DNA of 16,802 bases. It comes from JBBRLA01 sp038231615. Its GTDB lineage: Bacteria > Myxococcota_A > Polyangia > Palsa-1104 > JAEUJZ01. The notes beneath the pieces are model-generated. The model did not search any database and was not told the DNA's origin. It was given only the letters and a program-made list of their open reading frames with translations. Positions 8,022-15,392 of the stretch are shown piece by piece. Where the stretch lies: contig JBBRLA010000110.1 of assembly GCA_038231615.1 (NCBI GenBank), positions 1 through 16,802 on the forward strand. Direction: 5' to 3'. How positions within the stretch are numbered: position 1 is the first letter of the stretch; each line of letters opens with the position of its first letter. Both the position numbers and the translations under genes were made by a program.

Positions 8022-10388
8022 CTATTTCATTCCTAAAAGGAGGCCCCCTCGGGCTGGCACGGTGGCCATGACGGTGCCGGCGGCGACGCTGTACTCGGTG
8101 CCGGTCAGGTAGTCCACCACCCGGGCCCCGGTGGGCCAACCGACCTCGGCGGGCACCGGCACCAGGGCCTCCTGTGGCGTTGGCAGGCGGTTCAGCACCA
8201 CCAGGGCGCTTTCTTTCGGGTCCTGCCCCGGTCGGGCGTAGGCGTAAAGATCCTCCTGTAGCAAGGTGGTGGTTTTCATGTCTCCGCGGGAGATCCCCAG
8301 AAGCTTGGCCCTGGCCGAAAGCAGCGTGGTCATGCGCTTTTGCTGGGCCGACTCCCGGTCGGACAGGCCGGCGAAGCGCATCATGTGCCGGTTGTCGGGA
8401 TCGCCGCCGCCGTATTCGCCGTACTCGTCCCCGTAGTAGAGCAGCGGCACGCCGGGGAGGGTCAAAAGGTTCAGCATGCCCAGCCACAGGCGATCGTAGG
8501 GCTCCTGATCGGGCGGGGCCATGGGGACATCGGGCGCCCATTTGCGGTCGGCCAGGCTCTGCGCCCACGTGTCGGACTGGCCGCGGTAGGTGGCGGTGGT
8601 AATGAAGCGGGTGGTGTCGTGGCCGCCGATGTAGCGCCCCATGTCGGAGCCGGCGAACTGGTCCAGGCTGGCGTGGGTCCAGTAGTCCACGTGGAGGAAG
8701 CGTCGATTGGCCGCCTCGTCCCGGGCGAACGATCGGTAGGGCACGGCGTGGTACAGGACGAAGTCGAACTGCCCCGAAAGCCCCAGGGGCCCCATGTAGC
8801 GCTTGATGGTGTCGTAGTTGTCGGCGTTGCCGGCGATGGAGGTGTCGGACCAGCCCATGGCGGTCTCGCCCACCATGTAGACCTGGGTACCTCCGTTCTC
8901 GAAACGCTCGCGGACGCGGGCCGCCAGGTTAAAGGTCGCCAGGTCCTCCACGTGCTTCACCGCGTCGATGCGCAGGCCGTCGAGGTCGAAGGTCTCGACC
9001 CACCACAGGATGTCGCTGATGAACTGCTCGGAGGCGTCGGCGACAGTCCAGTTGATGTCGGGAAGATAGGACGCGAAAAGGCAGTCCAGGCGGTGGGTGG
9101 TCCAGTCGCAGTTGTCGGTGCCGCAGATGCAGCCGGTGCGGAACCAGTCGCGGCGCTTGGCGTCGGTGAAATACTCGTGCTTCTCGTGTACGTGGTTCAG
9201 CACCGCATCCATGACCACGCGGATGCCGTGGCGGTGGGCCTCCTCGATGAGGTTGTGCAGGGCCTCGGCCCCGCCCAGGCGCGGGTCCACCTCGCGGGCC
9301 CGGGTCGGCCAGTAGCCGTGGTACCCGGACACGTGGTACATGCCGGTCGCGTCGATGTAGCCCTCGGCGGGCTGGGTCTGCCAGGGGGTGATCCACAGGG
9401 CCTTGATGCCCATGCCGTCGAAGTAGCCATCCTTTATGGCCTTCTGCACGCCCAGAAGGTCGCCGCCCTTGTAGTCGGTAGCCGGGAAGACGCCCGGGAT
9501 GGGCGCCGGGTTGTTGGTCGGGTCGCCGTCGCGGAAGCGGTCGGTGACGGCCATATACAGGGGGGTGTCAGTGATGTGGAAGGGCCGCTGCTCGATCCAG
9601 AAGGGCAGAAGCAGGGGTTCGCCGGTGCCGTCCCCGGAGTTTGGTTGCAGGGACAGGGTATACTTGCCGTCGGGCAGCCCGGTGAGGATCACCTCGGCGG
9701 TCTTGCCGTCTTGGGCGACCTTCAGCTCGGCGGCAGACAGGGTTTTGGGAGAATAGCCAGCGCCGGCATGGTCCTCTGGGCGGCGGAGGGTGCCGGTCAC
9801 ACCGCACAGGGCGCCGCCTGCCTGCCCCAGGGCGATGTCGACGGTGACGGAGAAATTGCCCTGCCCGGGACCGGGGCGGGCGCTGCGCAGGCCGTCCTTG
9901 GCGACGCGCACGGCGGGAAGGCGGCAGTCGGGGACGCGGAGGCCGGAGTTCTCGGTGCCCTTTACGTACCTGCGGTAGCCGTTGCTCGGGTCGAGGGTCC
10001 AGTTGTCGTCGGCGATGATCTTGTAGCCGTAGGTGCCGGGGGGCAGCTTGAGGGTCGCCTGGTAGGCGCCGTTGGGGTCGGGGCCGGTCAACGGCTGGGC
10101 GGTCTTGCTGAACTGGTTCCATTCGCCCGCCACGTAGACCGCGGCGGCCTTGGCGGGGAGGACGGTGCGCAGGGTGACGGAACACTGGGGCGGGTCACTG
10201 GAGTTCGGGGAGTTTGGCGCCTTTTTAGCCCCGCAACTGCCGCCGTCGGGGCGGGCGCCTCCGTCGGGCACGGGGGCTCCGTCGCCGGTGTCGCCGCTGG
10301 TCGCGGGGCAGGCGGAAAGGACCAGGCCGGCGCACAAGAGCAGCGCGTGGGAGGTAAAACGGGGCGACACGGGGCAGCGGGACTTCAT
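8022..10388 (-). CDS. Secreted GH13 alpha-amylase-family lipoprotein with N-terminal CBM48-like domain
   Basis: A 788-residue glycoside hydrolase predicted to cleave alpha-glucans at the cell surface. An N-terminal signal peptide ends in the lipobox LSAC (C27), followed by an Asp/Gly/Pro linker typical of myxobacterial lipoproteins. A starch-binding/CBM48-like sandwich (about 69-135, AAVYVAGEWNQF...PPGTYGYKIIAD) and a second beta-rich segment precede the barrel (from about 272, ITDTPLYMAVTDRFRDGDPTNN). All four GH13 regions are present: DAVLNH (394-399), GLRIDAVKH with nucleophile D475 and R473, VGE with acid/base E508, and GGHDTTRF with H590 and D591. The GxHDTxR form recalls the cyclomaltodextrinase/neopullulanase group. 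Four cysteines cluster in an inserted loop (C420, C422, C427, C436). An AGGAG lies 5 bases before the ATG. Exact substrate and subfamily cannot be read from the sequence. Confidence 0.93.
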   Translation of the reverse strand: MKSRCPVSPRFTSHALLLCAGLVLSACPATSGDTGDGAPVPDGGARPDGGSCGAKKAPNSPNSSDPPQCSVTLRTVLPAKAAAVYVAGEWNQFSKTAQPLTGPDPNGAYQATLKLPPGTYGYKIIADDNWTLDPSNGYRRYVKGTENSGLRVPDCRLPAVRVAKDGLRSARPGPGQGNFSVTVDIALGQAGGALCGVTGTLRRPEDHAGAGYSPKTLSAAELKVAQDGKTAEVILTGLPDGKYTLSLQPNSGDGTGEPLLLPFWIEQRPFHITDTPLYMAVTDRFRDGDPTNNPAPIPGVFPATDYKGGDLLGVQKAIKDGYFDGMGIKALWITPWQTQPAEGYIDATGMYHVSGYHGYWPTRAREVDPRLGGAEALHNLIEEAHRHGIRVVMDAVLNHVHEKHEYFTDAKRRDWFRTGCICGTDNCDWTTHRLDCLFASYLPDINWTVADASEQFISDILWWVETFDLDGLRIDAVKHVEDLATFNLAARVRERFENGGTQVYMVGETAMGWSDTSIAGNADNYDTIKRYMGPLGLSGQFDFVLYHAVPYRSFARDEAANRRFLHVDYWTHASLDQFAGSDMGRYIGGHDTTRFITTATYRGQSDTWAQSLADRKWAPDVPMAPPDQEPYDRLWLGMLNLLTLPGVPLLYYGDEYGEYGGGDPDNRHMMRFAGLSDRESAQQKRMTTLLSARAKLLGISRGDMKTTTLLQEDLYAYARPGQDPKESALVVLNRLPTPQEALVPVPAEVGWPTGARVVDYLTGTEYSVAAGTVMATVPARGGLLLGMK

Positions 10389-10393
10389 GGAAA

Positions 10394-10398
10394 CTCCT
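10394..10398 (-). promoter_or_regulatory. Shine-Dalgarno of the amylase lipoprotein gene
   Basis: AGGAG on the minus strand with a 5-base TTTCC spacer before the ATG at 10388. It fixes the start upstream of the lipoprotein signal peptide. The 63-bp gap to the deacetylase gene shows no clear promoter or terminator, so the two genes may be co-transcribed. Confidence 0.7.
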
Positions 10399-10451
10399 GC
10401 TGGGAGGAACGCAAGACAGAGAATAGCGCAAGCCGGGCGGATGTGCTGCTC

Positions 10452-11246
10452 TCAGGGGGCGAGGATCTCCGGCAGGGTCACCGGCAGCAGGCCGCGGCGG
10501 CGGCACTCGTGCAGAAGCTCGTCGAGGGCGGCGGCGGTCTGCCGGCGATCGCCGCCGCCGTCGTGGAGCAGGAGGATCTCGCCATCCCGGAGGTGGCGGC
10601 GGGCGCGGCGGACGATGACCTCGACACCGGGGCGGTCGGTGTCCCAGACACCGTGGGTCCAGGCGCAGAGGTGCAGGCTGCGGCGGCGCAGGATTGCCGG
10701 GAGCCTGGGGGACTTCCAGCCGTGGGGGGCGCGGAACCACACTGGCGAAGGGACGCCGCAGGCGGCGATGGCCCGCTGGGCATCGTCGATCTGCCTTTCG
10801 ATCTCGGGGGTGGGCAAAAGGGTCAGCTTGCGGTGGTCCTGGGTGTGGTTGCCGATGACGTGGCCCTCGCTGGCGATGCGTCGGACGAGGTCCGGCTGGG
10901 CAGCGGCGGCGCTTCCGACGCAGAAGAAGGTGGCCCGCGCCCCGTGCCGACGGAGCACGTCGAGGACCTGGGCGGTATCGGCGCCGTTGGGCCCATCGTC
11001 GAAGGTGAAGGCGATGCGCCGCCGGCCCCGCCGCCCGACATGAGGCGAGCGGCCGGGCAGATCGAGGCGGGGGATGAAGATCCACAGAAGGGCAACCTCG
11101 CACAGGAGCAAGAGCAGCAAGGCCGCCCCGGCGAGGGCCCGGGGCAGGGGGGCACTGGCGGCGAAGATCCCATAGATCGGCGGGCCAAGGCCAAAGAGGG
11201 CCAGAAGGCCGTAGCCGATCGCCTGCATCCAGGCCGAAAAGGGCAT
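10452..11246 (-). CDS. Membrane-anchored polysaccharide deacetylase (NodB/CE4 family)
   Basis: The 264-residue protein starts with two hydrophobic helices (about 8-30 and 36-58), then a basic stretch and a NodB-homology domain. Visible motifs are TFDDGP with D83 (general base) and D84 (metal), GNHTQDH with metal ligands H134 and H138, FRAPHGW (172-177, the RxPxG-type motif with R172), WTHGVWDTD (196-204) and LLLHDG with H228. CE4 enzymes remove acetyl (or similar) groups from N-acetylated glycans such as chitooligosaccharides, peptidoglycan or exopolysaccharide. The substrate here is unknown, and with two helices the catalytic domain's side of the membrane is not certain. The ATG has only a weak GGA 8 bases upstream and follows the preceding small ORF after 12 bp. 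The gene may be co-transcribed with the downstream GH13 lipoprotein. Confidence 0.92.
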   Translation of the reverse strand: MPFSAWMQAIGYGLLALFGLGPPIYGIFAASAPLPRALAGAALLLLLLCEVALLWIFIPRLDLPGRSPHVGRRGRRRIAFTFDDGPNGADTAQVLDVLRRHGARATFFCVGSAAAAQPDLVRRIASEGHVIGNHTQDHRKLTLLPTPEIERQIDDAQRAIAACGVPSPVWFRAPHGWKSPRLPAILRRRSLHLCAWTHGVWDTDRPGVEVIVRRARRHLRDGEILLLHDGGGDRRQTAAALDELLHECRRRGLLPVTLPEILAP

Positions 11247-11258
11247 CGTCAGGATCCG

Positions 11259-11542
11259 CTAGGCGGAAGCGGCGCGGCGGGCCTTGCGGGGGACCACCTT
11301 GGCTTCGTCTTCATGTTGCGCCTCGGCCCCGTCGGGGTCGGCGACCTCGGTGGGACCGGACAAATGGGTCGCCTGGCCGCGGCCCTTTTCGTCGTCGTCG
11401 AGGGCGCCCTGGACGGGGCATCGCCGCGGCATGCGCAGGCCGCCGCCCAAAATAAGGGTCAGGCTGATCATCACGTAGGACCCCACCACCGACCAGATCG
11501 GCGAGTGGGTCGGGGCCGACAGGGCCGGGTCGTCGGGCCGCC

Positions 11543-11546
<4 letters not shown>
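11259..11546 (-). CDS. Possible small single-pass membrane protein (unknown)
   Basis: About 280 bp separate scoB from the deacetylase gene, and one minus-strand frame stays open through it. Read from a TTG (11546-11544) that overlaps the scoB stop, it gives 95 residues: a short polar start, a hydrophobic helix about residues 18-38 (IWSVVGSYVMISLTLILGGGL), then a polar, acidic-then-basic tail ending in KARRAASA. I recognise no family. The start is uncertain. A GGAG lies only two bases before the TTG, and a GTG-ATG pair inside the helix would give a shorter product. Support comes from the in-frame helix, tight packing (12 bp before the deacetylase ATG) and analogy with the better-supported small membrane ORF between scoA and scoB. 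In DNA this GC-rich, a chance open frame of this length remains possible. Confidence 0.5.
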
Positions 11547-12202
<656 letters not shown>

Positions 12203-12221
12203 GCGGGCGATTCTAAGCCAA

Positions 12222-12545
12222 TTAGCTTTCCAGAACGGAATCAAAATGGCGGCGGCCTGCTCGAAAGGCCCGCAGGGAGAGCACGGCGGTGGAAAAACGG
12301 GGGCGCAGCCGGGGGAACACCACCACGGCCAGGTAGGCCAGGGCCGCGAACCAGCCGGCCAGGACCAGCAAGGTCACCCAGGTAAGGGTATCCAGGGGCA
12401 AAAGGGCCAGGGACCGCGCGGGGGTACCTTCGCCCTGCTCTGGGCCGCCGCAGGCACAGTCGAAGAGGGCATAGCCCCAAAGGAGGGTAAGGGGTACAAA
12501 GACCCCGAAGAGCACGGCGATCTGCCAGAACTGCCCGGACAGCAT
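12222..12545 (-). CDS. Small two-helix membrane protein of unknown function between scoA and scoB
   Basis: 107 residues, MLSGQFWQIAVLFGVF... to ...HFDSVLES. The first hydrophobic helix spans about 6-28 and the second about 54-77. Between them is a Gly/Pro-rich loop with a C30-x-C32 pair and few charges. The C-terminal 30 residues are Arg-rich, which suggests a cytoplasmic C-terminus and an external loop. I recognise no family. Coding evidence is good: the ATG shares its A with the scoA stop (TGATG), a strong AAAGGGAG sits 5 bases upstream, the residues make coherent helices, and the stop lies 19 bp before the scoB ATG. Co-translation with scoA and scoB suggests a role linked to the CoA-transferase, perhaps transport of its acid substrate or membrane association, but that is inference. 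The longer open frame upstream is a shadow of scoA. Confidence 0.82.
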   Translation of the reverse strand: MLSGQFWQIAVLFGVFVPLTLLWGYALFDCACGGPEQGEGTPARSLALLPLDTLTWVTLLVLAGWFAALAYLAVVVFPRLRPRFSTAVLSLRAFRAGRRHFDSVLES

Positions 12546-13294
12546 CAAAGCTCCCTTTGGGAAGGCCCGGGAAAGCTGCGCGGGCGAACGGTGCGCTGCT
12601 CGATGGGTTTCTCGTAGGCCCGGCCCTGGAAGATCCGGTGGACATAGATGCCGGGGGTGTGGACCCGATCCGGATCGAGCTGCCCGGGCTCGACCAGTTC
12701 CTCGACTTCGGCGATGGTCACTCTGGCGGCGGTGGCCATGATGGAGTTGAAGTTGCGGGCGGTCTTGCGGAAGACCAGGTTGCCGAAGCGATCGCCCTTG
12801 TGGGCCTTGATGATGGCGAAGTCGGCGTGAAGGGCGGTCTCCAGGATGTAGCCGCGGGTCCGGCCCAGGGCGTCGGTGAACTCGCGGGTCTCCTTGCCCT
12901 CGGCGCGGACGGTGCCGTGGCCGGTGGGGGTGTAGAAGGCGGGGATGCCGGCGCCGCCTGAGCGGATGCGCTCGGCCAGGGTGCCCTGGGGACACAGTTC
13001 CACTTCAAGCTGCCCACCCAGGAAAAGCCGCTCGAAGGTCTTGTTCTCGCCGACGTAGGAGGAGATCATCTTGCGCACCTGGCCGTTGGCCAAGAGCACG
13101 CCCAGTCCCTTGTCGTCGATGCCGCAGTTGTTGGAGATGAGGGTCAGATCGCGGACGTTGCGGTGAAGCAGGGCCTGGATGCAGTTCTCGGGGTTGCCGC
13201 ACAGGCCGAAGCCGCCGGCCATGATGGTGGCGCCATCGGCGATGTCGTGCAGCGCGGCGGCTGCGTCTGTGCAGGTCTTATCCATGGGGCGCAT
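12545..13294 (-). CDS. scoA: 3-oxoacid CoA-transferase, subunit A
   Basis: The alpha subunit partners ScoB in the CoA-transferase and contributes to CoA binding. The 249-residue product begins MRPMDKTCTDAAAALHDI and contains the family signature DGATIMAGGFGLCGNPE, followed by LTLISNNCGIDDKGLGVLL, PQGTLAERIRSGGAGIPAFYTPTG and KGDRFGNLVFRKTARNFN, all typical. Length is normal for the subunit (about 230-250). I chose ATG 13294 because GGAG lies 8 bases upstream. ATG 13285 is a shorter alternative, and a TTG at 13324 would add ten unsupported residues. The last codons contain the Shine-Dalgarno of the following small membrane gene, and the stop overlaps that gene's ATG. A perfect TTGACA lies upstream (13324-13319, minus), so this may be the first gene of the cluster running toward dnaE. 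Confidence 0.94.
   Translation of the reverse strand: MRPMDKTCTDAAAALHDIADGATIMAGGFGLCGNPENCIQALLHRNVRDLTLISNNCGIDDKGLGVLLANGQVRKMISSYVGENKTFERLFLGGQLEVELCPQGTLAERIRSGGAGIPAFYTPTGHGTVRAEGKETREFTDALGRTRGYILETALHADFAIIKAHKGDRFGNLVFRKTARNFNSIMATAARVTIAEVEELVEPGQLDPDRVHTPGIYVHRIFQGRAYEKPIEQRTVRPRSFPGPSQREL
12551..12558 (-). promoter_or_regulatory. Shine-Dalgarno of the small membrane gene, inside the scoA 3' end
   Basis: AAAGGGAG on the minus strand, five bases (CTTTG) before the ATG at 12545, within the last codons of scoA. It supports the reality and start of the 107-residue membrane protein and predicts translational coupling. Confidence 0.75.
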
Positions 13295-13295
13295 T

Positions 13296-13324
13296 ATTCT
13301 TACTCCGCTCCCCTCTCGTGTCAA
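13296..13324 (-). promoter_or_regulatory. Candidate sigma70-like promoter ahead of scoA (weak)
   Basis: A perfect -35 hexamer TTGACA reads on the minus strand at 13324-13319. At 17 bases spacing the matching -10 is AAGAAT (13301-13296), a 4/6 match. It lies so near the ATG at 13294 that transcripts would begin at or just inside the annotated start, near ATG 13285. Either this is a leaderless or short-leader promoter or the hexamer is chance. Confidence 0.25.
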
Positions 13325-13343
13325 CGAAAGCTATAACGGACGA

Positions 13344-13361
13344 GAAGATCAGAAGATCTTC
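13344..13361. other. Short inverted repeat after the M28 peptidase gene
   Basis: GAAGATC (13344-13350), loop AGAA, GATCTTC (13355-13361): a perfect 7-bp stem with a 4-base loop, one base beyond the peptidase stop codon. The stem has only three G-C pairs and no T-run follows, so it is a poor intrinsic terminator. It could be a weak terminator, a 3'-end stabiliser or an operator in the 68-bp gap before scoA. Confidence 0.4.
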
Positions 13362-13362
13362 A

Positions 13363-14859
13363 TCAGTGCCCCGAAAGCGCCTTGGGCAAGGGCCGGGGCA
13401 GGGTGTTCGGCGAATCGGCCAGGCCCGCGGCGGCCACCGCGACGGCCGCGGCGCACAGGTTCAGGTCCAGGGGGTCGATCTTGTCCAACGTGTCGGCGGC
13501 GGTGTGGTGCCACTCGAAGTAGTGCGTCTCGTCCTGGAGCAGGCGGAAGGTCGGCACCCGATCGTCGAAGGGGGACAGGTCGGCCCCCGACACATGCTCA
13601 CTGGTGCGCACCTGGGTCACGCCGATCCCGGCGAGCGGGGCGATGAGGGGAGCAAGCAGGCGAACGGCAGGTCCGCCGTCGTTGTTGGGGCTGGGGCCGC
13701 CGCCGCTGTCCTGTGGCGCGACCGCGAAGCCGTAGGGCTTGCCGGCGCCGCTGTCGACCTCGATGGCTGCGACGTGGCGCGAAAGCTCGTCGCGGTGGGC
13801 ATCGGCATAGCCCTTGCCGCCGCGCAGGCCGTTCTCCTCGTTGGCGAAGAGCACCACCCGCACTGTCCGGCGAGGCACCACCCCGGCCCGTTTCATGGCC
13901 CTGGCGGCACACAGCACCACCGCCACCCCGGCGGCATCGTCCACGGCGCCGGTGCCCAGGTCCCAGCTATCCAGGTGCGCCCCGAGCAGCACGAACTCCT
14001 CGGGCCTTGCGCCACCGCGGACCTCGCCCACCACGTTGGCCGCTTCCACGTCGGGCTGCGTGAAGCAGGGAAGTTGGAACCGCAGGCGCACCGGGCCCTT
14101 CTTCAACAGCAGCCGGTGCAAAAGGTCGGCGTCCTCGGCGCTCACCGCCGCCGCCGGGATCTGGGCCACCTTGTCGTCATAGCGCATGGCCCCGGTGTGC
14201 GGCAGGCGGTAGTCGGCTACCCCCAGGGAGCGCACCAGCGAACCCTTGGCGCCCAGGCGGGCCGCCTCGACGGCCCCGATGCCGCGGTACTTGGCGACGT
14301 CGCCATAATTGCTCATTGATTCGCTGCCGCCCCGGCGCATGGGGACGTTCCACAGGACGATCTTGCCGCTGACCCGCGGGCCCAGTTGCTTCAGCTCCTC
14401 GAAGCTGGTGGCCTCGATGACCTCGGCGGTCAGGCCGTCTTTTGGGGTGCCGATGCTGCCTCCCAGGGCGGTCAGCGCGAGGCGCTGGTTCACCGGGGAC
14501 AGCACCTGCCCGGTCTCCCGGCCGATGTCGCCGCGCACCCAGCGGGGCACCATGACCTTCTCGGTATGTACGTTGTCCAGGCCCGCCTTTTTCATCTCGG
14601 CGACGGCCCAGCGGACAGCGTCGTGGTAGCCTGGGCTGCCGGAAAGGCGCTGGCCGACCCCGTCCGAAAGGCCCCGGGCCAGGCCGAAGGCCCCTTCCCC
14701 GGCCTCGCCCACCAGCGCCGCGCCGATCAGGGCCTCTGCGGCGCCCAAAGACGAAGCGCCGGCGCCCAAAGACGGGGCAGCGGCGGCAAGCCGGGAAAAT
14801 CCCGGGAAAAACCAGAGCGGCACGGCGAGACAGAAGGCGGTTATGTTGAAGGTCTGCAT
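13363..14859 (-). CDS. Secreted M28-family zinc metallopeptidase with PA domain
   Basis: Predicted exported aminopeptidase/carboxypeptidase-type enzyme of family M28 with a two-zinc site. From ATG 14859 it is 498 residues, starting with an uncleaved-looking N-region, a hydrophobic core (about 8-20) and AAAA, consistent with a Sec signal peptide. A PA-like insert is visible (SGKIVLWNVPMRRGG). Candidate metal and catalytic residues appear in canonical order: H295 in AHLDSWDLG, D307 in VDDAAG, E341-E342 in NEEN, D369 in EVDSG, and H452 in WHHTAADT. A short 7-residue duplication (SLGAGAS/SLGAAEA) follows the signal region. The start is uncertain: ATG 14877 or TTG 14931 would lengthen the N-terminus, and none has a clear Shine-Dalgarno. 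Substrate specificity cannot be told. It is divergent from clpS across 181 bp. Confidence 0.92.
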   Translation of the reverse strand: MQTFNITAFCLAVPLWFFPGFSRLAAAAPSLGAGASSLGAAEALIGAALVGEAGEGAFGLARGLSDGVGQRLSGSPGYHDAVRWAVAEMKKAGLDNVHTEKVMVPRWVRGDIGRETGQVLSPVNQRLALTALGGSIGTPKDGLTAEVIEATSFEELKQLGPRVSGKIVLWNVPMRRGGSESMSNYGDVAKYRGIGAVEAARLGAKGSLVRSLGVADYRLPHTGAMRYDDKVAQIPAAAVSAEDADLLHRLLLKKGPVRLRFQLPCFTQPDVEAANVVGEVRGGARPEEFVLLGAHLDSWDLGTGAVDDAAGVAVVLCAARAMKRAGVVPRRTVRVVLFANEENGLRGGKGYADAHRDELSRHVAAIEVDSGAGKPYGFAVAPQDSGGGPSPNNDGGPAVRLLAPLIAPLAGIGVTQVRTSEHVSGADLSPFDDRVPTFRLLQDETHYFEWHHTAADTLDKIDPLDLNLCAAAVAVAAAGLADSPNTLPRPLPKALSGH

Positions 14860-15040
14860 GGATGCGGCCGGCATCATACACGAGCAAACGCCCAGAAGGA
14901 CCGGACATGCACAGGAAGCGCCGGTACGCAAGAACCGGGTTGCGCCCTCGACTTTGATTAGCGGGCTGGCGCGACAACCAGGTCAGCTATAACTTAACCC
15001 ATGGTACCCGTAGGTCACTAGCGAGGCCCCAGGCGAGATC
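14860..15040. promoter_or_regulatory. Divergent intergenic region between M28 peptidase and clpS
   Basis: This 181-bp gap must hold promoters for both directions. On the plus strand TATAAC (14988-14993), in a locally AT-richer patch, is a plausible -10 for clpS about 50 bases before its ATG, but no good -35 sits 16-18 bases upstream. On the minus strand I find no convincing promoter. The clpS ribosome site is weak (AGGCGAG, about 4 bases before the ATG). Confidence 0.4.
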
Positions 15041-15364
15041 ATGGCGATCAGGAAGGATTTTCACGAGGACCGCGAGTCGGGCGTCGTCACGGAGACCCGC
15101 AAGAAACTCAAGCAGCCCCCGATGTACCGGGTGCTCTTGCACAACGATGACTACACCACCCGGGAGTTCGTGGTGCTGATCCTCCAGGGCCTGTTCCACA
15201 AATCCGAGACCGAGGCGACTCAGATCATGCTCCACGTCCATCACAATGGCGTGGGGACCGCCGGGGTCTTCCCCTTCGAGGTGGCCGAGACCAAGGTCGA
15301 GAAGGTCACGGCGCTGGCGCGCAAGTACGAGTTCCCTCTCAAGTGCACCCTGGAGGAGGCATAG
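15041..15364 (+). CDS. clpS: ClpS, N-degron adaptor of the ClpAP protease
   Basis: ClpS binds proteins with an N-terminal bulky hydrophobic residue and delivers them to ClpA for degradation by ClpP. The 107-residue protein has the usual disordered N-terminal tail (about 1-27) and the core MYRVLLHNDDYTTREFVV...MLHVHHNGVGTAGVFPFEVAETKVEKV. N35, D36 and H67 match the residues that hold the substrate alpha-amine in E. coli ClpS (N34, D35, H66). The gatekeeper position that is Met in most proteobacterial ClpS (E. coli M40) is R41 here (codon CGG), which could change which N-terminal residues are accepted. The remainder of the fold looks intact. clpA begins 28 bp downstream, so the two are almost certainly one operon. 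Confidence 0.96.
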   Translation: MAIRKDFHEDRESGVVTETRKKLKQPPMYRVLLHNDDYTTREFVVLILQGLFHKSETEATQIMLHVHHNGVGTAGVFPFEVAETKVEKVTALARKYEFPLKCTLEEA

Positions 15365-15380
15365 GCCGCTCCGGGCGTTT

Positions 15381-15385
15381 AAGGA
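15381..15385 (+). promoter_or_regulatory. clpA Shine-Dalgarno
   Basis: AAGGA seven bases before the clpA ATG at 15393, in the 28-bp clpS-clpA gap. It supports the chosen clpA start. No terminator or promoter is seen in this gap. Confidence 0.7.
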
Positions 15386-15392
15386 CCGCAAT

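Noticed and set aside
12222..12995. Full 257-codon frame containing the small membrane protein
   Set aside because: The part upstream of 12545 is scoA read out of frame. Only the part from ATG 12545, with its own Shine-Dalgarno, is kept.
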